Shown piece by piece: positions 1-10,900 of a stretch of 64,000 bases of DNA. The stretch comes from Endotrypanum monterogeii (lineage: Eukaryota > Euglenozoa > Kinetoplastea > Trypanosomatida > Trypanosomatidae). The stretch covers positions 273,604-337,603 of the forward strand of contig CM007323.1 in the NCBI GenBank assembly GCA_000333855.2. Reading direction: 5' to 3'. Made by a program: the position numbers and the translations under genes. The number at the start of each line of letters is the position of its first letter. The first letter of the stretch is position 1. The notes under the pieces were generated by a model. It was not told where the DNA came from. It did not search any database and saw only the letters and a program-made list of their open reading frames with translations.

Positions 1-376
1 ATATATATATATATATAAATAATAAAAAAACCGTCAGTCTATTCAGCCACGTTGTGTGTGCGTGTGTGTGTGTGTGGATGGGTGAGTTGGAGGGAGAGGG
101 GGGGGGAGAGAGGGGAAAGGCAGGCAGCCAGGGTATACCGACAATGTGCAGTGTGAAGGGGGGGGGGGACATTGACGACGCAGGCGGCCAGGGCGGTTGC
201 GTGTAGAGAGGTGCCTGCGCTAAGCAGGCCGACATTGCCCCTCTCTCTCCCCCCCCTCCCACACACACACACACAGTTCAGTTCAGTTCTTTCCGCTACC
301 GGGGTGAGAAGCCCCGGTGAGTGCTACCTGCAGCACCACCGCCCTTCACAACTCACTTTGGGTTCGCGCAATCGCC
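1..376. other. Intergenic, 3' flank of the PFK2-like gene
   Basis: No gene is seen here. The stretch opens with an (AT)n tract at 1-18, followed by a (TG)n tract near 53-75, G-runs near 90-170 and a pyrimidine/(CA)n stretch near 240-276. It lies downstream of the minus-strand gene ending at 377, so it should hold that gene's 3' UTR. I cannot place the polyadenylation site. Confidence 0.6.
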
Positions 377-3300
377 TCAGCAGACATGCGCTTCCGCTTT
401 CTTTTCCAGGAAGGTGGTGGTCGCCACTTCGCGGATGGCCTCCTGGATTGCCGGCAGCACCATCAGGGGAGAGCGTGTCATGTTCTCCGGGAGCGAGTCT
501 GGGAGCAGTGGATGAACCGTGATGCCGTTCTTCACGCCAATCTCGACAACGCACCCTTTGGGGATGCGGATGGTCGGCGACAACTCTGGGATGAGGTCCA
601 TGAAAAATGCAAGGACACCCTGCGCTGGCACAGCTGGTGCCACGACAAACACAGGAGACTGCGTGCGCATAATTGCCATCAGCGCTGGCTCCAGGCGGAC
701 GTTGACCTGCCGGAAGCTTTCTCCATTCGGTAGCGGAATACCGTAGGCCAGGCGCGGGTCGACGTCGCCTAGGGCGCGCTGGAAGTGGGCGATCGCCTCT
801 TCACGTGTGGCGTAGTGCATCGGTGGTGGCAAGGGTGCGGGGGAGCAGTGGACCGTTTTGGCGGGCCCGGACACCTTAGGTGATGCAGTGCTGCCCGCCG
901 AGCCTTGGGCCTCGAACGACTCGTTTGGATGGTGCTGCACCGCTGGTGCGTCTGCTTTTACATCCGTCGCATCCCCCACCGCGTCACCGTCGTCCATATC
1001 GTACAGAAGCGCAGACAGGCGCGGGTACTTGTTGTTCACCCACGCGGTGGTGTGCCCGCTGAAGCGCCCAAAGTTGATATTATCGAGCCCAGGCACTGCG
1101 CAGAAGACCTCATCGCTGACTTCTTCTTCATCGCTGCTGTTCTCGACTTGTATCAATGCCTCCATCGCCCCGCTGCAGGGGAGAGCATCGGCACCCGTCG
1201 CGCCACCGTCGCCGTCGCCGGCGCCGTGAGGCTGCACATTCCAAGGCGCCCCAGCGTGGTCGCCGCCTTCTCTTGAGCTCCCTCCCTCGGCGCTCGTTGG
1301 GGGGTTGTCCTGGTGCAACCTACGAAGTGGCGACTGTACCGCCTCGCTCGACTTCGCGGCGGTGGACTGGTGCTGCGGCTCCTGCATGGCGGCCTTGTGG
1401 GGGAAGGCGCGGCTTCCCGACACACCGTGGCCGTTGACATGGCCGATCATTGGTGCAAGGTTGGTTCCTTCCTCCTCCATCGCGCCGTCCATCAGTGGCG
1501 CCAACGTGCTCAGGACACAGGAGTTCGTGGCGTGCAGCACCACCATGTGTGGGACGTATCGATCTTGTATAAAGTTCCTGAGCGCCATCGCGTAGGCCTC
1601 GCCGCGCGCCGTCAGTCGCTCCTCGCCACCGTAGACACGTCGCCTGTCCCCGACTGTCTCTCCAGGCAGGGCTACATAAATGGGGAAGGCGATGGGGTGG
1701 AGGTTCAGCAGGAAGAACGCGATGCGACTGCCCAGTCCATTGGGCACGCGGTGAAGGATGACGTGGTGCTTCACGTTGATGATCTTGATGTACGGTATCC
1801 GCTCCTCTGGCTCAAGTGTCTCGTATACTTTTTCATAATGCAGAATGCGAGTTCTGAACTCAGCGATCACCGTGTCGACGTCTTTCACATTCTTGAAGTC
1901 TTCGTTGTCGCATTTGCTTCGCAGAATATTTTCAGTGACGATTGCGTCGTCGGTGCAGACAGACTCTATGAAGAGCAGACGGTACGGCAACCCATAGCGT
2001 TGTGCCTCTCGGTGAAAATAATCCAACAGCCACGCACGCCGCTTTCGCGTCGTGTTCGTTGCGTCCAGAATGCCGACGGCGATTGAGTAGGAGGCGATGA
2101 ATTTCAGGAGATCCTCGCAGGCCAACTCCGCCATGCGCTCTCGCAGCTGCGCGCCTTGAGGGTTGTTTGGGTCGAAGAAGTCGGCGCAGGCGGTTTCTTC
2201 GACACCCAGCAGATGTCGCCGGTAATTGCCTGCGTTGAAGACTTTGCATGGCACACCTTTCCAATTCATGTAGCGGACGAGTCGCTTGCTGATAAAACTC
2301 TTTCCCCGTCCTGGGAGCCCCACCATACACACGATGATCGAGACGGTGTCGCTGACGGTTGTGTAGCTCGAGTGATCCAGCACAAACTGGTTATCCAATT
2401 CTCCTTGTATTGTCTCCAGGGTAGAGTTCTCGGCGGTGGCCCATCGTTCACCCGTCGGTGACGCGGCTTCAGATTTGTTCAGAGGGTCGTGGGTGGCGAG
2501 GATCTGGTGTGTCGGTGCCACTGCATCCGAGTCGGCACCCGTGCTCCAGAGCGAGCGCGGCGCATCGGCCATCGCACTTGTTTCCGCTGTGGGGTGAGAG
2601 ATGAACTGTGCCACATCGTCGTGTTTGTCCGTTGCCGCGGTGCTCCTCCCACCACTGCCACTGGCGCTTGGCATGCCTAGCATCTCCGTCGTCGTTGGTT
2701 CACTCGAGGCACGCGACGCGGGAAGCGGTGCCGCGTACCTCTCCGAGTTTGATTTGAGCGTTGACTGTCGTGGGGGGACGCGCATGCCCCCCGCGGTCAT
2801 GCGCAGTTGGTGGTGGTGTTCTTCTAGGGACTGCTGACCAATGTCGCGGAGCGATCCAGCCCCGGAGGCGGCCATCGACCCGCTCAGATCGTCTGAGCTT
2901 TTGGGTGCGCCAGGCGCCACTCGGGCATTGACCTGGGTAGCCGCTGACGTCTCTGTGGTCAGGGTCATGGACGTGAAGGCGGCGTCACTGCCCTGCTCGC
3001 CGTCCAGTCTGTCTTGGTTGTCGGGTGAAAGGCTGACAAATGGACGCAGCATGCGCGTGGGAGGGGCATCCTTCTCTGCATCGAGTGGAAAGCTTTGCAA
3101 ATCTGTTGCCGAGGAGCGGTTCTGTGGATGCCGCGGTGGGCGCAGGAGCATCGGCCGCTGCTGTGGACTAACGCTGGACGCGGTTGCCACAGGTGTTTCG
3201 GAGGTCAAGACGGCTGCGGTGGACGCCCCAGTCGCTGCAGCTCCCCCAGGCCGCTCCGAGAGCTGAGTAGGCATCTCGCCAGGGAAGCTTCCAGTCTCTT

Positions 3301-6300
3301 TGAAGATACCGCGATCTTTGCGATTGTGCCGCACATCTTTCTCTGCAGGGATTCGACCGGGGGTGACACACCACGTTGAGCTTGTCGAGGCGGAGGCGAA
3401 GCCGCCAGGAAGACTGGCGCAGCTCTCGCTCTGCAAATGATGAGGGTGTCCCTGAGGGTCCACGAGTAATTGCCCATCGGTGGACCACTTGGCCATAGTA
3501 CCGGGGGCGGTGGCGGTTGGGATGCGGCACTCGTCGGTGTTCGCTCGAGATGGCGGCCGCTGCGCCGTGGCGTGGAGTGCTTCGTAGCTGCTGCTCTCCT
3601 CCATTCCACCCGCTAGGTACGGTGGCGCCGACACAACAGGCCGCCGGTCGGGGTCCTCGTCGTCGTCGCCACCGCCACCGCTGGGCAGTGGCGCCGTCGT
3701 GATGGAGCTGCCATTGGATTCTGCTGCAATGAGACCACGAGAATGCGCTGCTGCCGTGGAGTCCAACGAGGAGAGGAACACGGGCCTTTGCGGCGAGCTG
3801 CCGTGCAGGGCGCTGTTGTGCCGCCGACGCGAGGCTGACAGAGACATCAGACTTTCGTGTCTCACTAGACTGTTGTGTGTACCCGTCAACTTCCCTGCAG
3901 AGTCCGACCCGTGCTGCGGTGTGAAGCTTTGCTGTACAGTCGACTGCGGTAGCACCCAGCGCGCCGCCAGACCACGAATGTTTTCACTGGTCAGGGAAGA
4001 GAGGGCCTTCGGTGTCGCCGATGGTGGCGCACTGCCAGCCGCTGCACTATCATCTGCAGCCGCTCCTGCAGGGGCGACCTCGACAGGGCGCTTAGCCACA
4101 TGCGGTGGTGTATCTGTTCCACTCCAGTTGTCGGCGTCAGTTGGGTGTCCCCCAGCGGCATCAAGGCGCGGAGTCGGGATCGAGTTTTCGGGCATGGACG
4201 GCGACGGTGTGGAAGTCACGGAGGAGGACGAGGCCCAGGGTTGCGGTTGGTGTTGTCGATGGATGGGTAGCAGCAGCGTCGGCGACGACCCCGGCAGCGC
4301 GCGGTGCTGCTGTGCAGGGGTGCTGTTCTGCGTGGTACGACCGGTGGTACACAGAGTGGATGAACTAGCCGGGGCATCAGCCGCAGAGAGGAGGAGAGGC
4401 GCGGCGCTCCAGGCTGGCGAGTCGGATTGACTTGTGTGCGCTTCGGTGGTAGAAGACCCTTCATTGGTGTTTGGTCCATCGCCGCGCATGCTTGCGAGCG
4501 GGCCATCGTCGCTGAGGTGTTTGTTGCGGATGACGGTGAGCAGACAATGGGCCACTCCGCTGTGCCGGTTAGCAGCGGCGCAGTCTAGCGGGGTGCGACC
4601 GCTGTGGTCCACAGCGACCACGTCCGCCCCAAAGGAGAGCAGCACACACACAATAGTATGATTGCCCTCCCCGGCTGCCACATGCAGCGGCGTGCAGCCA
4701 TTGTAGTCGCGGTCGTTCACGGAGCACAGTCCCACCTGCAGGAGATGCTGCAACTGGGAAGCGTTGCTGGCGCGGACAAGCGCAAATATGTTACGCGCGG
4801 TGACCTCTCTCTGCAACACTCCAAGGCTTTTTTGCAGCCGATGTCGCCGCAGCTTGAGTTCGGCTACGAGAGCAGATTTGTTTTGTTGCATACAGACAGG
4901 CGCGGGTAGGGAGCTGCGCATCGACGAGGCGCCGACTGCCGTGGCGAAGGATCCACCAAGAAACAGGGAGGAGTTGTTCATACAGTGACTTATGCTGCCA
5001 CACCTGTTGCCCTTGGATACCACGGCCGCTCCCCCGGCGGCGTTGACAGCAACGCTGGCACCAGGTGTATCTATCAGTGTGTCCGTGTGTTGCGATACCA
5101 GCGACCGAGAGCGTCCGGCTACACTACTAGCGCCCCATCCGTCCGGCACCGTCACCGAAGTCGTGCTCGCTACGTGTGAAGGCGCGGTGAATGAGCGCGT
5201 GAGGAACGCTGATTGGCTCGTCGAATCAATGGCGGCGGCGGCGGCGGCGGCGTCGCCAGCAGAGATGCTCTGTCGAAGCAGTGTTTCTTCTTCTGCTTTG
5301 GTGGCTACGGTGATGCGGTGGTGTCGTTGCTCTTCCGCTCGCAGCGGGCACAGCAGAGGAGTACTGCGGGTGACACCGATGGCCGCCACTGCAGCGGCTG
5401 CCGAGGCACTGACTGACATTCGAAGCGTGTTGGGGCTGAGAGGGTTGCTCTGCGCGCTATCTAGAAAGCGGTGCTGAAAGCTGTTCATGAGCACCCGTTC
5501 GGCCCCAGCGCCTCCGCTGCCACGAGGCGTATGCCTGTCGGCGCTTCCGTGATAGAGGCTTGTTTGCATTTCCGGGCATGTGAAGGCCCTCTCCAAGGGG
5601 GTTGCAGCGGCTATCAGGCCTTCGTGCGGGGATGTATCAGCGAAGGTGCACGTGCTGGAGGACGGCATGCGGGAGTGGGCAAGAGTGTAGAGGCTTTTAT
5701 CCTCAACTGATGCAAAACTTTCGGACTGCAGAGGATGACTGCGGTCGTCGTCGCCGCGCTTGGGTTGACTCGTTGCCGACAAGCACTGCGGCGGCGCGGC
5801 GCCGGTGACAGCGATGTCCCCTCGCGGCATTGCGACATCGGCAGCGTCAGCAGCGAGGATGGTGTCCCCAACAAAAATGGTTTCGGTGGGGGCTGTCGCA
5901 GAAATATCGTGCGGGGAACCAATGCTGTGCCCATCGCCTCGAGCATCCGACAGCGGTAGGGCAATGCGGTCAAGTGCACTGGGCGAGTCGACAGGTGCCG
6001 TTGAGTCCACCGAAGCTGTCGCTGACGTATCCATCCCTGTCGCCGTGCGTGGCGTATGCATGGTGTGCGCATCGAAGGCGCTCAGAGACGGTGCCCTCTC
6101 GTCGCCTATGGGACTTCCTCTATAGTCTTCGCTCTGTTGATCGGCGGTGTCGGTTACCGGTGTTCCGCCGGCAGGGAAGCGGGGGGCAGTCGGGTTGTCG
6201 AGGGTGGGAGACTTCGTTACCACAGACTGCCAGGGCAATACCGTCAATGATGGGTTCGGGACCGTGCTTGGGCTCGTCGTCGATTTGTGAGCCGGGATGG

Positions 6301-6886
6301 CCATCGCAGCGCCCCTTGCCGCCCTTGTCGGCGCCTTGCAAAATAGCGGCAATGGGCGAACGTGGCGGCCGGGTCGTCGGTTCGCCACGTCTTGGCCGGG
6401 GAGTGTGAGGCTGAGGCGCTGACTTCTGGGGTTTTGGTGGTGCCGCGGTTTCTGCAGGGCCACAGCTGCCGCCAACCCAGAGCTGCTGTTGCCTTGAGCA
6501 CGCGTTGCTAGGCACGGCTCGGCGATGGCGGCTGATATATGTTCGCCCCCTTTCTTTCCCCCATCGGCAGCGCTAGAGGTCCCGTGCGATTGATCGCCAG
6601 TATGCGCAGCACTAAAGCTACTGCTGTGGATCGGTCCCTCGGGGTATGCTGAGGAGTGCGCAGGTGCGGCAAGGTCGATGTCTTCCGGACTAGGTGGACT
6701 CTGAATAAGTGTGTCCATTGATCCTCTTTCCCTGCGCGGCAGAGATGCGTCGCTGCGGTGCACAGGTGAGGCGACACCGTATTGGTGAAGAGACGGCACC
6801 TGCTGCATTGGATGATGCGCATGGTCCTTGTCGATATGGCCCTCATCGACATCACTTCCGCCATCTGCGAGCCGTGAAGGCTCCAT
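377..6886 (-). CDS. 6-phosphofructo-2-kinase/fructose-2,6-bisphosphatase-like protein with ankyrin repeats
   Basis: This 2,169-residue protein has about 1,500 residues of mostly low-complexity Ser/Thr/Ala/Pro sequence, then a PFK2-type domain. Two ankyrin repeats sit near residues 730-800 (TPLHVAAGEGNH, then RTPLDCAAA). The kinase domain starts near 1515 and looks intact: Walker A GLPGRGKS at about 1523-1530, VFNAGNYRR, LDATNTTRKRR and FIESVC all match PFKFB enzymes, which make fructose 2,6-bisphosphate from fructose 6-phosphate and ATP. The C-terminal phosphoglycerate-mutase-like domain begins at about 1736, but the usual RHGE is LPGE at 1740-1743 and the second catalytic histidine is also proline, at about 2084. 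It is therefore probably kinase-only. ATG start at 6886, TGA stop at 377-379. In trypanosomatids fructose 2,6-bisphosphate activates pyruvate kinase; the ankyrin repeats may localise or anchor the enzyme (inference). Far longer than the roughly 470 residues of mammalian isoforms. Confidence 0.93.
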   Translation of the reverse strand: MEPSRLADGGSDVDEGHIDKDHAHHPMQQVPSLHQYGVASPVHRSDASLPRRERGSMDTLIQSPPSPEDIDLAAPAHSSAYPEGPIHSSSFSAAHTGDQSHGTSSAADGGKKGGEHISAAIAEPCLATRAQGNSSSGLAAAVALQKPRHHQNPRSQRLSLTLPGQDVANRRPGRHVRPLPLFCKAPTRAARGAAMAIPAHKSTTSPSTVPNPSLTVLPWQSVVTKSPTLDNPTAPRFPAGGTPVTDTADQQSEDYRGSPIGDERAPSLSAFDAHTMHTPRTATGMDTSATASVDSTAPVDSPSALDRIALPLSDARGDGHSIGSPHDISATAPTETIFVGDTILAADAADVAMPRGDIAVTGAAPPQCLSATSQPKRGDDDRSHPLQSESFASVEDKSLYTLAHSRMPSSSTCTFADTSPHEGLIAAATPLERAFTCPEMQTSLYHGSADRHTPRGSGGAGAERVLMNSFQHRFLDSAQSNPLSPNTLRMSVSASAAAAVAAIGVTRSTPLLCPLRAEEQRHHRITVATKAEEETLLRQSISAGDAAAAAAAIDSTSQSAFLTRSFTAPSHVASTTSVTVPDGWGASSVAGRSRSLVSQHTDTLIDTPGASVAVNAAGGAAVVSKGNRCGSISHCMNNSSLFLGGSFATAVGASSMRSSLPAPVCMQQNKSALVAELKLRRHRLQKSLGVLQREVTARNIFALVRASNASQLQHLLQVGLCSVNDRDYNGCTPLHVAAGEGNHTIVCVLLSFGADVVAVDHSGRTPLDCAAANRHSGVAHCLLTVIRNKHLSDDGPLASMRGDGPNTNEGSSTTEAHTSQSDSPAWSAAPLLLSAADAPASSSTLCTTGRTTQNSTPAQQHRALPGSSPTLLLPIHRQHQPQPWASSSSVTSTPSPSMPENSIPTPRLDAAGGHPTDADNWSGTDTPPHVAKRPVEVAPAGAAADDSAAAGSAPPSATPKALSSLTSENIRGLAARWVLPQSTVQQSFTPQHGSDSAGKLTGTHNSLVRHESLMSLSASRRRHNSALHGSSPQRPVFLSSLDSTAAAHSRGLIAAESNGSSITTAPLPSGGGGDDDEDPDRRPVVSAPPYLAGGMEESSSYEALHATAQRPPSRANTDECRIPTATAPGTMAKWSTDGQLLVDPQGHPHHLQSESCASLPGGFASASTSSTWCVTPGRIPAEKDVRHNRKDRGIFKETGSFPGEMPTQLSERPGGAAATGASTAAVLTSETPVATASSVSPQQRPMLLRPPRHPQNRSSATDLQSFPLDAEKDAPPTRMLRPFVSLSPDNQDRLDGEQGSDAAFTSMTLTTETSAATQVNARVAPGAPKSSDDLSGSMAASGAGSLRDIGQQSLEEHHHQLRMTAGGMRVPPRQSTLKSNSERYAAPLPASRASSEPTTTEMLGMPSASGSGGRSTAATDKHDDVAQFISHPTAETSAMADAPRSLWSTGADSDAVAPTHQILATHDPLNKSEAASPTGERWATAENSTLETIQGELDNQFVLDHSSYTTVSDTVSIIVCMVGLPGRGKSFISKRLVRYMNWKGVPCKVFNAGNYRRHLLGVEETACADFFDPNNPQGAQLRERMAELACEDLLKFIASYSIAVGILDATNTTRKRRAWLLDYFHREAQRYGLPYRLLFIESVCTDDAIVTENILRSKCDNEDFKNVKDVDTVIAEFRTRILHYEKVYETLEPEERIPYIKIINVKHHVILHRVPNGLGSRIAFFLLNLHPIAFPIYVALPGETVGDRRRVYGGEERLTARGEAYAMALRNFIQDRYVPHMVVLHATNSCVLSTLAPLMDGAMEEEGTNLAPMIGHVNGHGVSGSRAFPHKAAMQEPQHQSTAAKSSEAVQSPLRRLHQDNPPTSAEGGSSREGGDHAGAPWNVQPHGAGDGDGGATGADALPCSGAMEALIQVENSSDEEEVSDEVFCAVPGLDNINFGRFSGHTTAWVNNKYPRLSALLYDMDDGDAVGDATDVKADAPAVQHHPNESFEAQGSAGSTASPKVSGPAKTVHCSPAPLPPPMHYATREEAIAHFQRALGDVDPRLAYGIPLPNGESFRQVNVRLEPALMAIMRTQSPVFVVAPAVPAQGVLAFFMDLIPELSPTIRIPKGCVVEIGVKNGITVHPLLPDSLPENMTRSPLMVLPAIQEAIREVATTTFLEKKAEAHVC

Positions 6887-7974
6887 GACAGGTGACGCAC
6901 CTGCCTGATTTATGTAAGCGCGTTGTTGCTATCTGTTACTGTGGTGGTGGTGGTGGTGGTGGTGGTGAGGTATACTGTAGGTAAGGCCTGACACAACCGA
7001 AGGTGAGTCAGAGCACGGGACGACGATGAGCACACCTACACGCGACGGAAGGCATACACAGAAAAAAAAAAAGAAATCAAACAAACAAACAAACAAACAA
7101 ACAACAAAAAAAAAACAGAGAAAAGACAAGGAAATACGATGATAATGATGTGCTGTTTGGTGGCAGTATCCGTCAGCTCGAGGAGGAAGGGGTCTTGTTT
7201 TCTACCCCCCTTTTTTTTATCCATGTGCGTGAGCGGTGCAATAGAGATGAGGGAGGGAGGGTGTGTGTGTGTGTGTGTGTGTGTAATGATTAACGACTTG
7301 TGAGGGCGCTTCCCTGATGGCGTCGGTGGGTAGGATACCGAACAAATTGGAGGAGCTGATGATCCCTGTATAAGTGTCCGTATGTGCGCTCACGTCCATG
7401 ACAGAGGATCGGGTTATAGGAGAGGGGAGGAGATGGGGTGATGGCAATGGATCAAAGCGGTAGGGATATTCGCAGGGAAACGATTGAAGAGAGGGAGGTG
7501 TGCATCATCGTGTACGTGTGTAGTCCCCTGCAACATTCGGGTGATTTCTTCCCCTCTCTCCACACACAGACACAGACACATACACACGCACACACATATA
7601 TATATATATATACAGTTTGCGCTAGGACTCAAGGGGAGGGTGCACCCTCCCCCCTTAGTCATTTATACATTTGAGCTCACGACGTCTAAGCCACACTGCC
7701 CCGCCACAAGGGCTCATCGCGCGTGTTCGGGCGGGGCGGTACATTTTTGCCGCAGTGAGTCGATGACTCTATCGTCTGAAGGGATCACGTGTCTCGAATA
7801 CAAGTCCTCACCATCCATTACGCCAACAGGCAGAGCGGGTTGGGCAGGGGATGTGCTCTCGGGTGTCATGCTGACGCAATGCTCGAGCGGCGAGACCTGT
7901 GCGGGGAGGGGGGGGGAAGGCGACAACAACATTCATGGGGGACTGGCGCATCTGTTTTGTCTTTGTCTGGCGGG
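6887..7974. other. Intergenic: 5' UTR of PFK2-like gene and 3' flank of the membrane-protein gene
   Basis: No gene is supported. It contains a (GGT)n tract near 6941-6967, an A-rich run with a (CAAA)n tetranucleotide repeat at 7062-7115, a (GT)n tract at 7261-7284, and (CA)n then (TA)n at 7561-7612. Short open frames here translate as repeat sequence only. Confidence 0.6.
7036..7115 (-). promoter_or_regulatory. Candidate spliced-leader acceptor for the PFK2-like gene
   Basis: Read on the minus strand, a T-rich tract including (GTTT)n spans 7115-7062 and the first AG after it falls at 7037-7036, giving a 5' UTR of about 150 bases. This is the expected pattern for trans-splicing in trypanosomatids. 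The exact site is inferred. Confidence 0.5.
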
Positions 7975-10900
7975 CTACAGGAAAAGATTCAGCAGGAAGG
8001 CGAGCCACAGCACCACCATGCGTGTCGCATAGATTGCCGTCAAAGCGCGCCACAGACGTCCAGAGGAACCCCCAACGTCCCCCGACAGCGCTTCGCCACC
8101 GTCACCGCTTCTTCTCACGGGCGTCGATGAGAAGTCTGCTACGGTCCACCCATGGGGAAGGATCACCTCACCGCTACTAGTCCTCCTCGACGACGGCACT
8201 GCAGCGGCCGACCACCACGACGCCGGCTGCGCCAGCCACAGCAGCTCGATGCTGCGCTCGTCAACTAGAGCGATCTCAGACACGGTGAGCACCAAGGCAA
8301 CGGCCACGAGCCAGAGCCGGGGCTTCAGCAACAGGTGAAGGTATGGGGGGACGTGCACCACCGGCTCGGTACGGTGAGTCCCTGCGCTCCAGGGTACTCT
8401 TCTCAGCTCAACACCAGCGGTATTTGTCTTGGCGGCGCTGTCGCCGCGCGAAACACAGAACATACAGCAGGTATGCTTCATCGCGTGTAGCTTGTAGTAT
8501 ACCCACTTCATGGCGCGTCGCTGACTTTTCTCAAAGGCGTAGGTGAGGTAGTTGTTCGCTGGGAGGCTGCCCTCCAGCAGGTTGCCTGGAGGGAGAAGGG
8601 GGGAGGGCGAGGGCTCCAAATAAGGCGTCGTGGTCGACGGCGATGCCCGGTTTCTTCCACCTGAGGGCGAACTCCCTTGTTGTGCATGCTGCTGCTGCTG
8701 CTGCTGATAGCTCGGCGCACCTGTCACGCCGTAACCGATGCCGCTACTGCTCTCACGCGGTGAAAACAGTATTGCAGCAGATGGGGGTATGTGCTGTGAC
8801 ACGTCCCACATGGACTGATTTCCCGTGCCGGCGAGAATGGGGTCTGCGCCGAGGGGCATTCCTTTACTGTAGCGGCGGTGCGCGCCTCCAAGGGGGCTAC
8901 CGAGGATACTACTTCTCGTGCCGCCCCCAATATTTCCGCTGCAGGTGAGTTCATTGCGACCGTACGTTGTTGTGTTTCTCTGACCCCCATCACCGACCAG
9001 CGACATACTCAGCCGTCGATCGTGTGGGTGTGGCAAGTTTATGAGGCTGGGGAACGTTGTCGGGAGGTTATCATCGGGATGAGCATCGTTGCGAGTGACT
9101 CCAGCTAGGACATTACTGGAGGACAGGACAGCTTGGTGCGCTGCACTCCCCAGCCTTTGCCGGCGACCAAAGACACGTGTCGTGTTGGTGCCAGAAAATC
9201 CATTGCCGTAGCTGCTGGTTGTGCTGTTACTGCTGTACCCCCCACCCTCGGCGATCACACGATGCGATCCGGCTTCACTGCCTCCATCGCTGAGAGGCTC
9301 CGTACCTTTCTTCTCCCACTTCAGCCACCGCTGCCGCTGAGTGATCCAGTGCTGCTCAGCCAACCCCCACGCCAGTGGTGCGTACCCGGTGATCAGAAGC
9401 AGCAGAGATATGCAGAGAAACAAGGAGGCGTTATACCTCTGGAGGAGGGCGAGGAGGAGGGCGAAGGCTGGGTGGCCCTGCTCGAGCACCGGGAAGACTT
9501 GCGCGGGGTCAGTGGCTGCCTGTGTGGTGGGGACATCCGAGAAGACTACGAGGAGCAGCACTGCCGATGGGCCGCCGTCGGCGTGGGGTTCAGGGAAAGG
9601 TACAATCATTGCGAGAAGTGTCAGCAGCGACACACCGGCTGCGAAGGCGCTGAGAAAGACGTGCACCCGCTGCAGGTAGCGCAGCGTGGTCACGCAGTGT
9701 TGGCGATATGTCGCCGCGTCGTCCAGTCCGCGCTTGCAAACACGGCCTATGGCCGTATCGCTGCCTTTCACGGAGGCAGTGGACCCTCCTGTCCCATCCG
9801 GCCGCTGCTGTCGCCGCCCTTCGCCGCCACGCGGAAGGGTCTGGTCCCCGCCGGACCCATAGAGAAGTTGATTCCATCGTTGCGCACGTCGGGCGTCAGC
9901 TCTTTCTTGAGCATAGCGCATATCCGCTGCAGCGGCGTACTCAGCCAGCATATCGGCGTGATGGGCGTGGTCAAGGAAGATACCGTTGGACTGCTCAACG
10001 TAGCGGTGAGCCCGTAAGGGCGGCCGTCCACCCCAGGCGTACGGCACGCCGATGTCCCTCTCCATCACGGCCTCTGCTGCTGATATGCCCTGGCCGTCAT
10101 CGAAAAGTCTATCATCGCTGCTGCTGGGGTCGTCAGGTGCTCTATCTTTCTTGTCGACAGCCGCCTGGTCACTCCCAGCGTTCTCTCCGGCGAATTCGGG
10201 GGTTGCGAATGTTTTGGAGAAGCCACGCGCTGTCGCATCTGCCGCTGCCGCTGCCGCAGAGGCTGGCAAGTAACCTCTGCTACCTCGCGGTGTTGCAGAG
10301 GTTTTAAAAATATTCACTGATGTTGTGCCGGCGCCGCCACTGCCAATCACTTGGCCTACAAGAAAGTGTTCCAAAACGGTGTCCTCGTTCGGGGTCGACC
10401 CGTCTGCTGTCACGTCCTGAGTTGTTTGTGTGTCCCCCATCGTGGGCCCTTCTTGCGATTTCTTCCGTCTTTTCCTTCTCGTGTGTTTGGTTCGTCGACG
10501 AAAGATCGGCGACGCCCCGGGCACGGCAGTGCTACTCGTTGCGTACCGTGCCTCGAGCTCCGCTGGTACGTAGACGCTCGGCTCGCTCATCGCGAGAGCG
10601 CTGTTTCGGGTGTCGCCTTGTCGCTGCCATCGCGTGTCTGAATTGCGTGCGCTAGCCTTGACTGCACTCGAGAGAGCACCACCACTGCTGCGCCCTCCGC
10701 TCAGTTGAGGACTGTCCTCCACGAAAGCGAGACTCTCTTCGTGGCTCACAGCGCCACGACTCAGGAGAGTGCGGTGCTTGTGTTGTCGTTGGTTCCGATC
10801 CACATGGGTGCGCGCGTCGATATTTTTGGGTTTGCCTTCGGTGAATGCATGCGTGTTTCCCGGAGCGGACCACTGCGGTTGGCTAGGGTCACCTGTCGCT

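Noticed and set aside
3699..4430. Plus-strand frame of 243 codons inside the PFK2-like gene
   Set aside because: Antisense shadow of a conserved gene, with no independent support.
9133..10017. Plus-strand frame of 294 codons inside the membrane-protein gene
   Set aside because: Antisense shadow: no family resemblance, and it overlaps the membrane segments of a convincing minus-strand gene.
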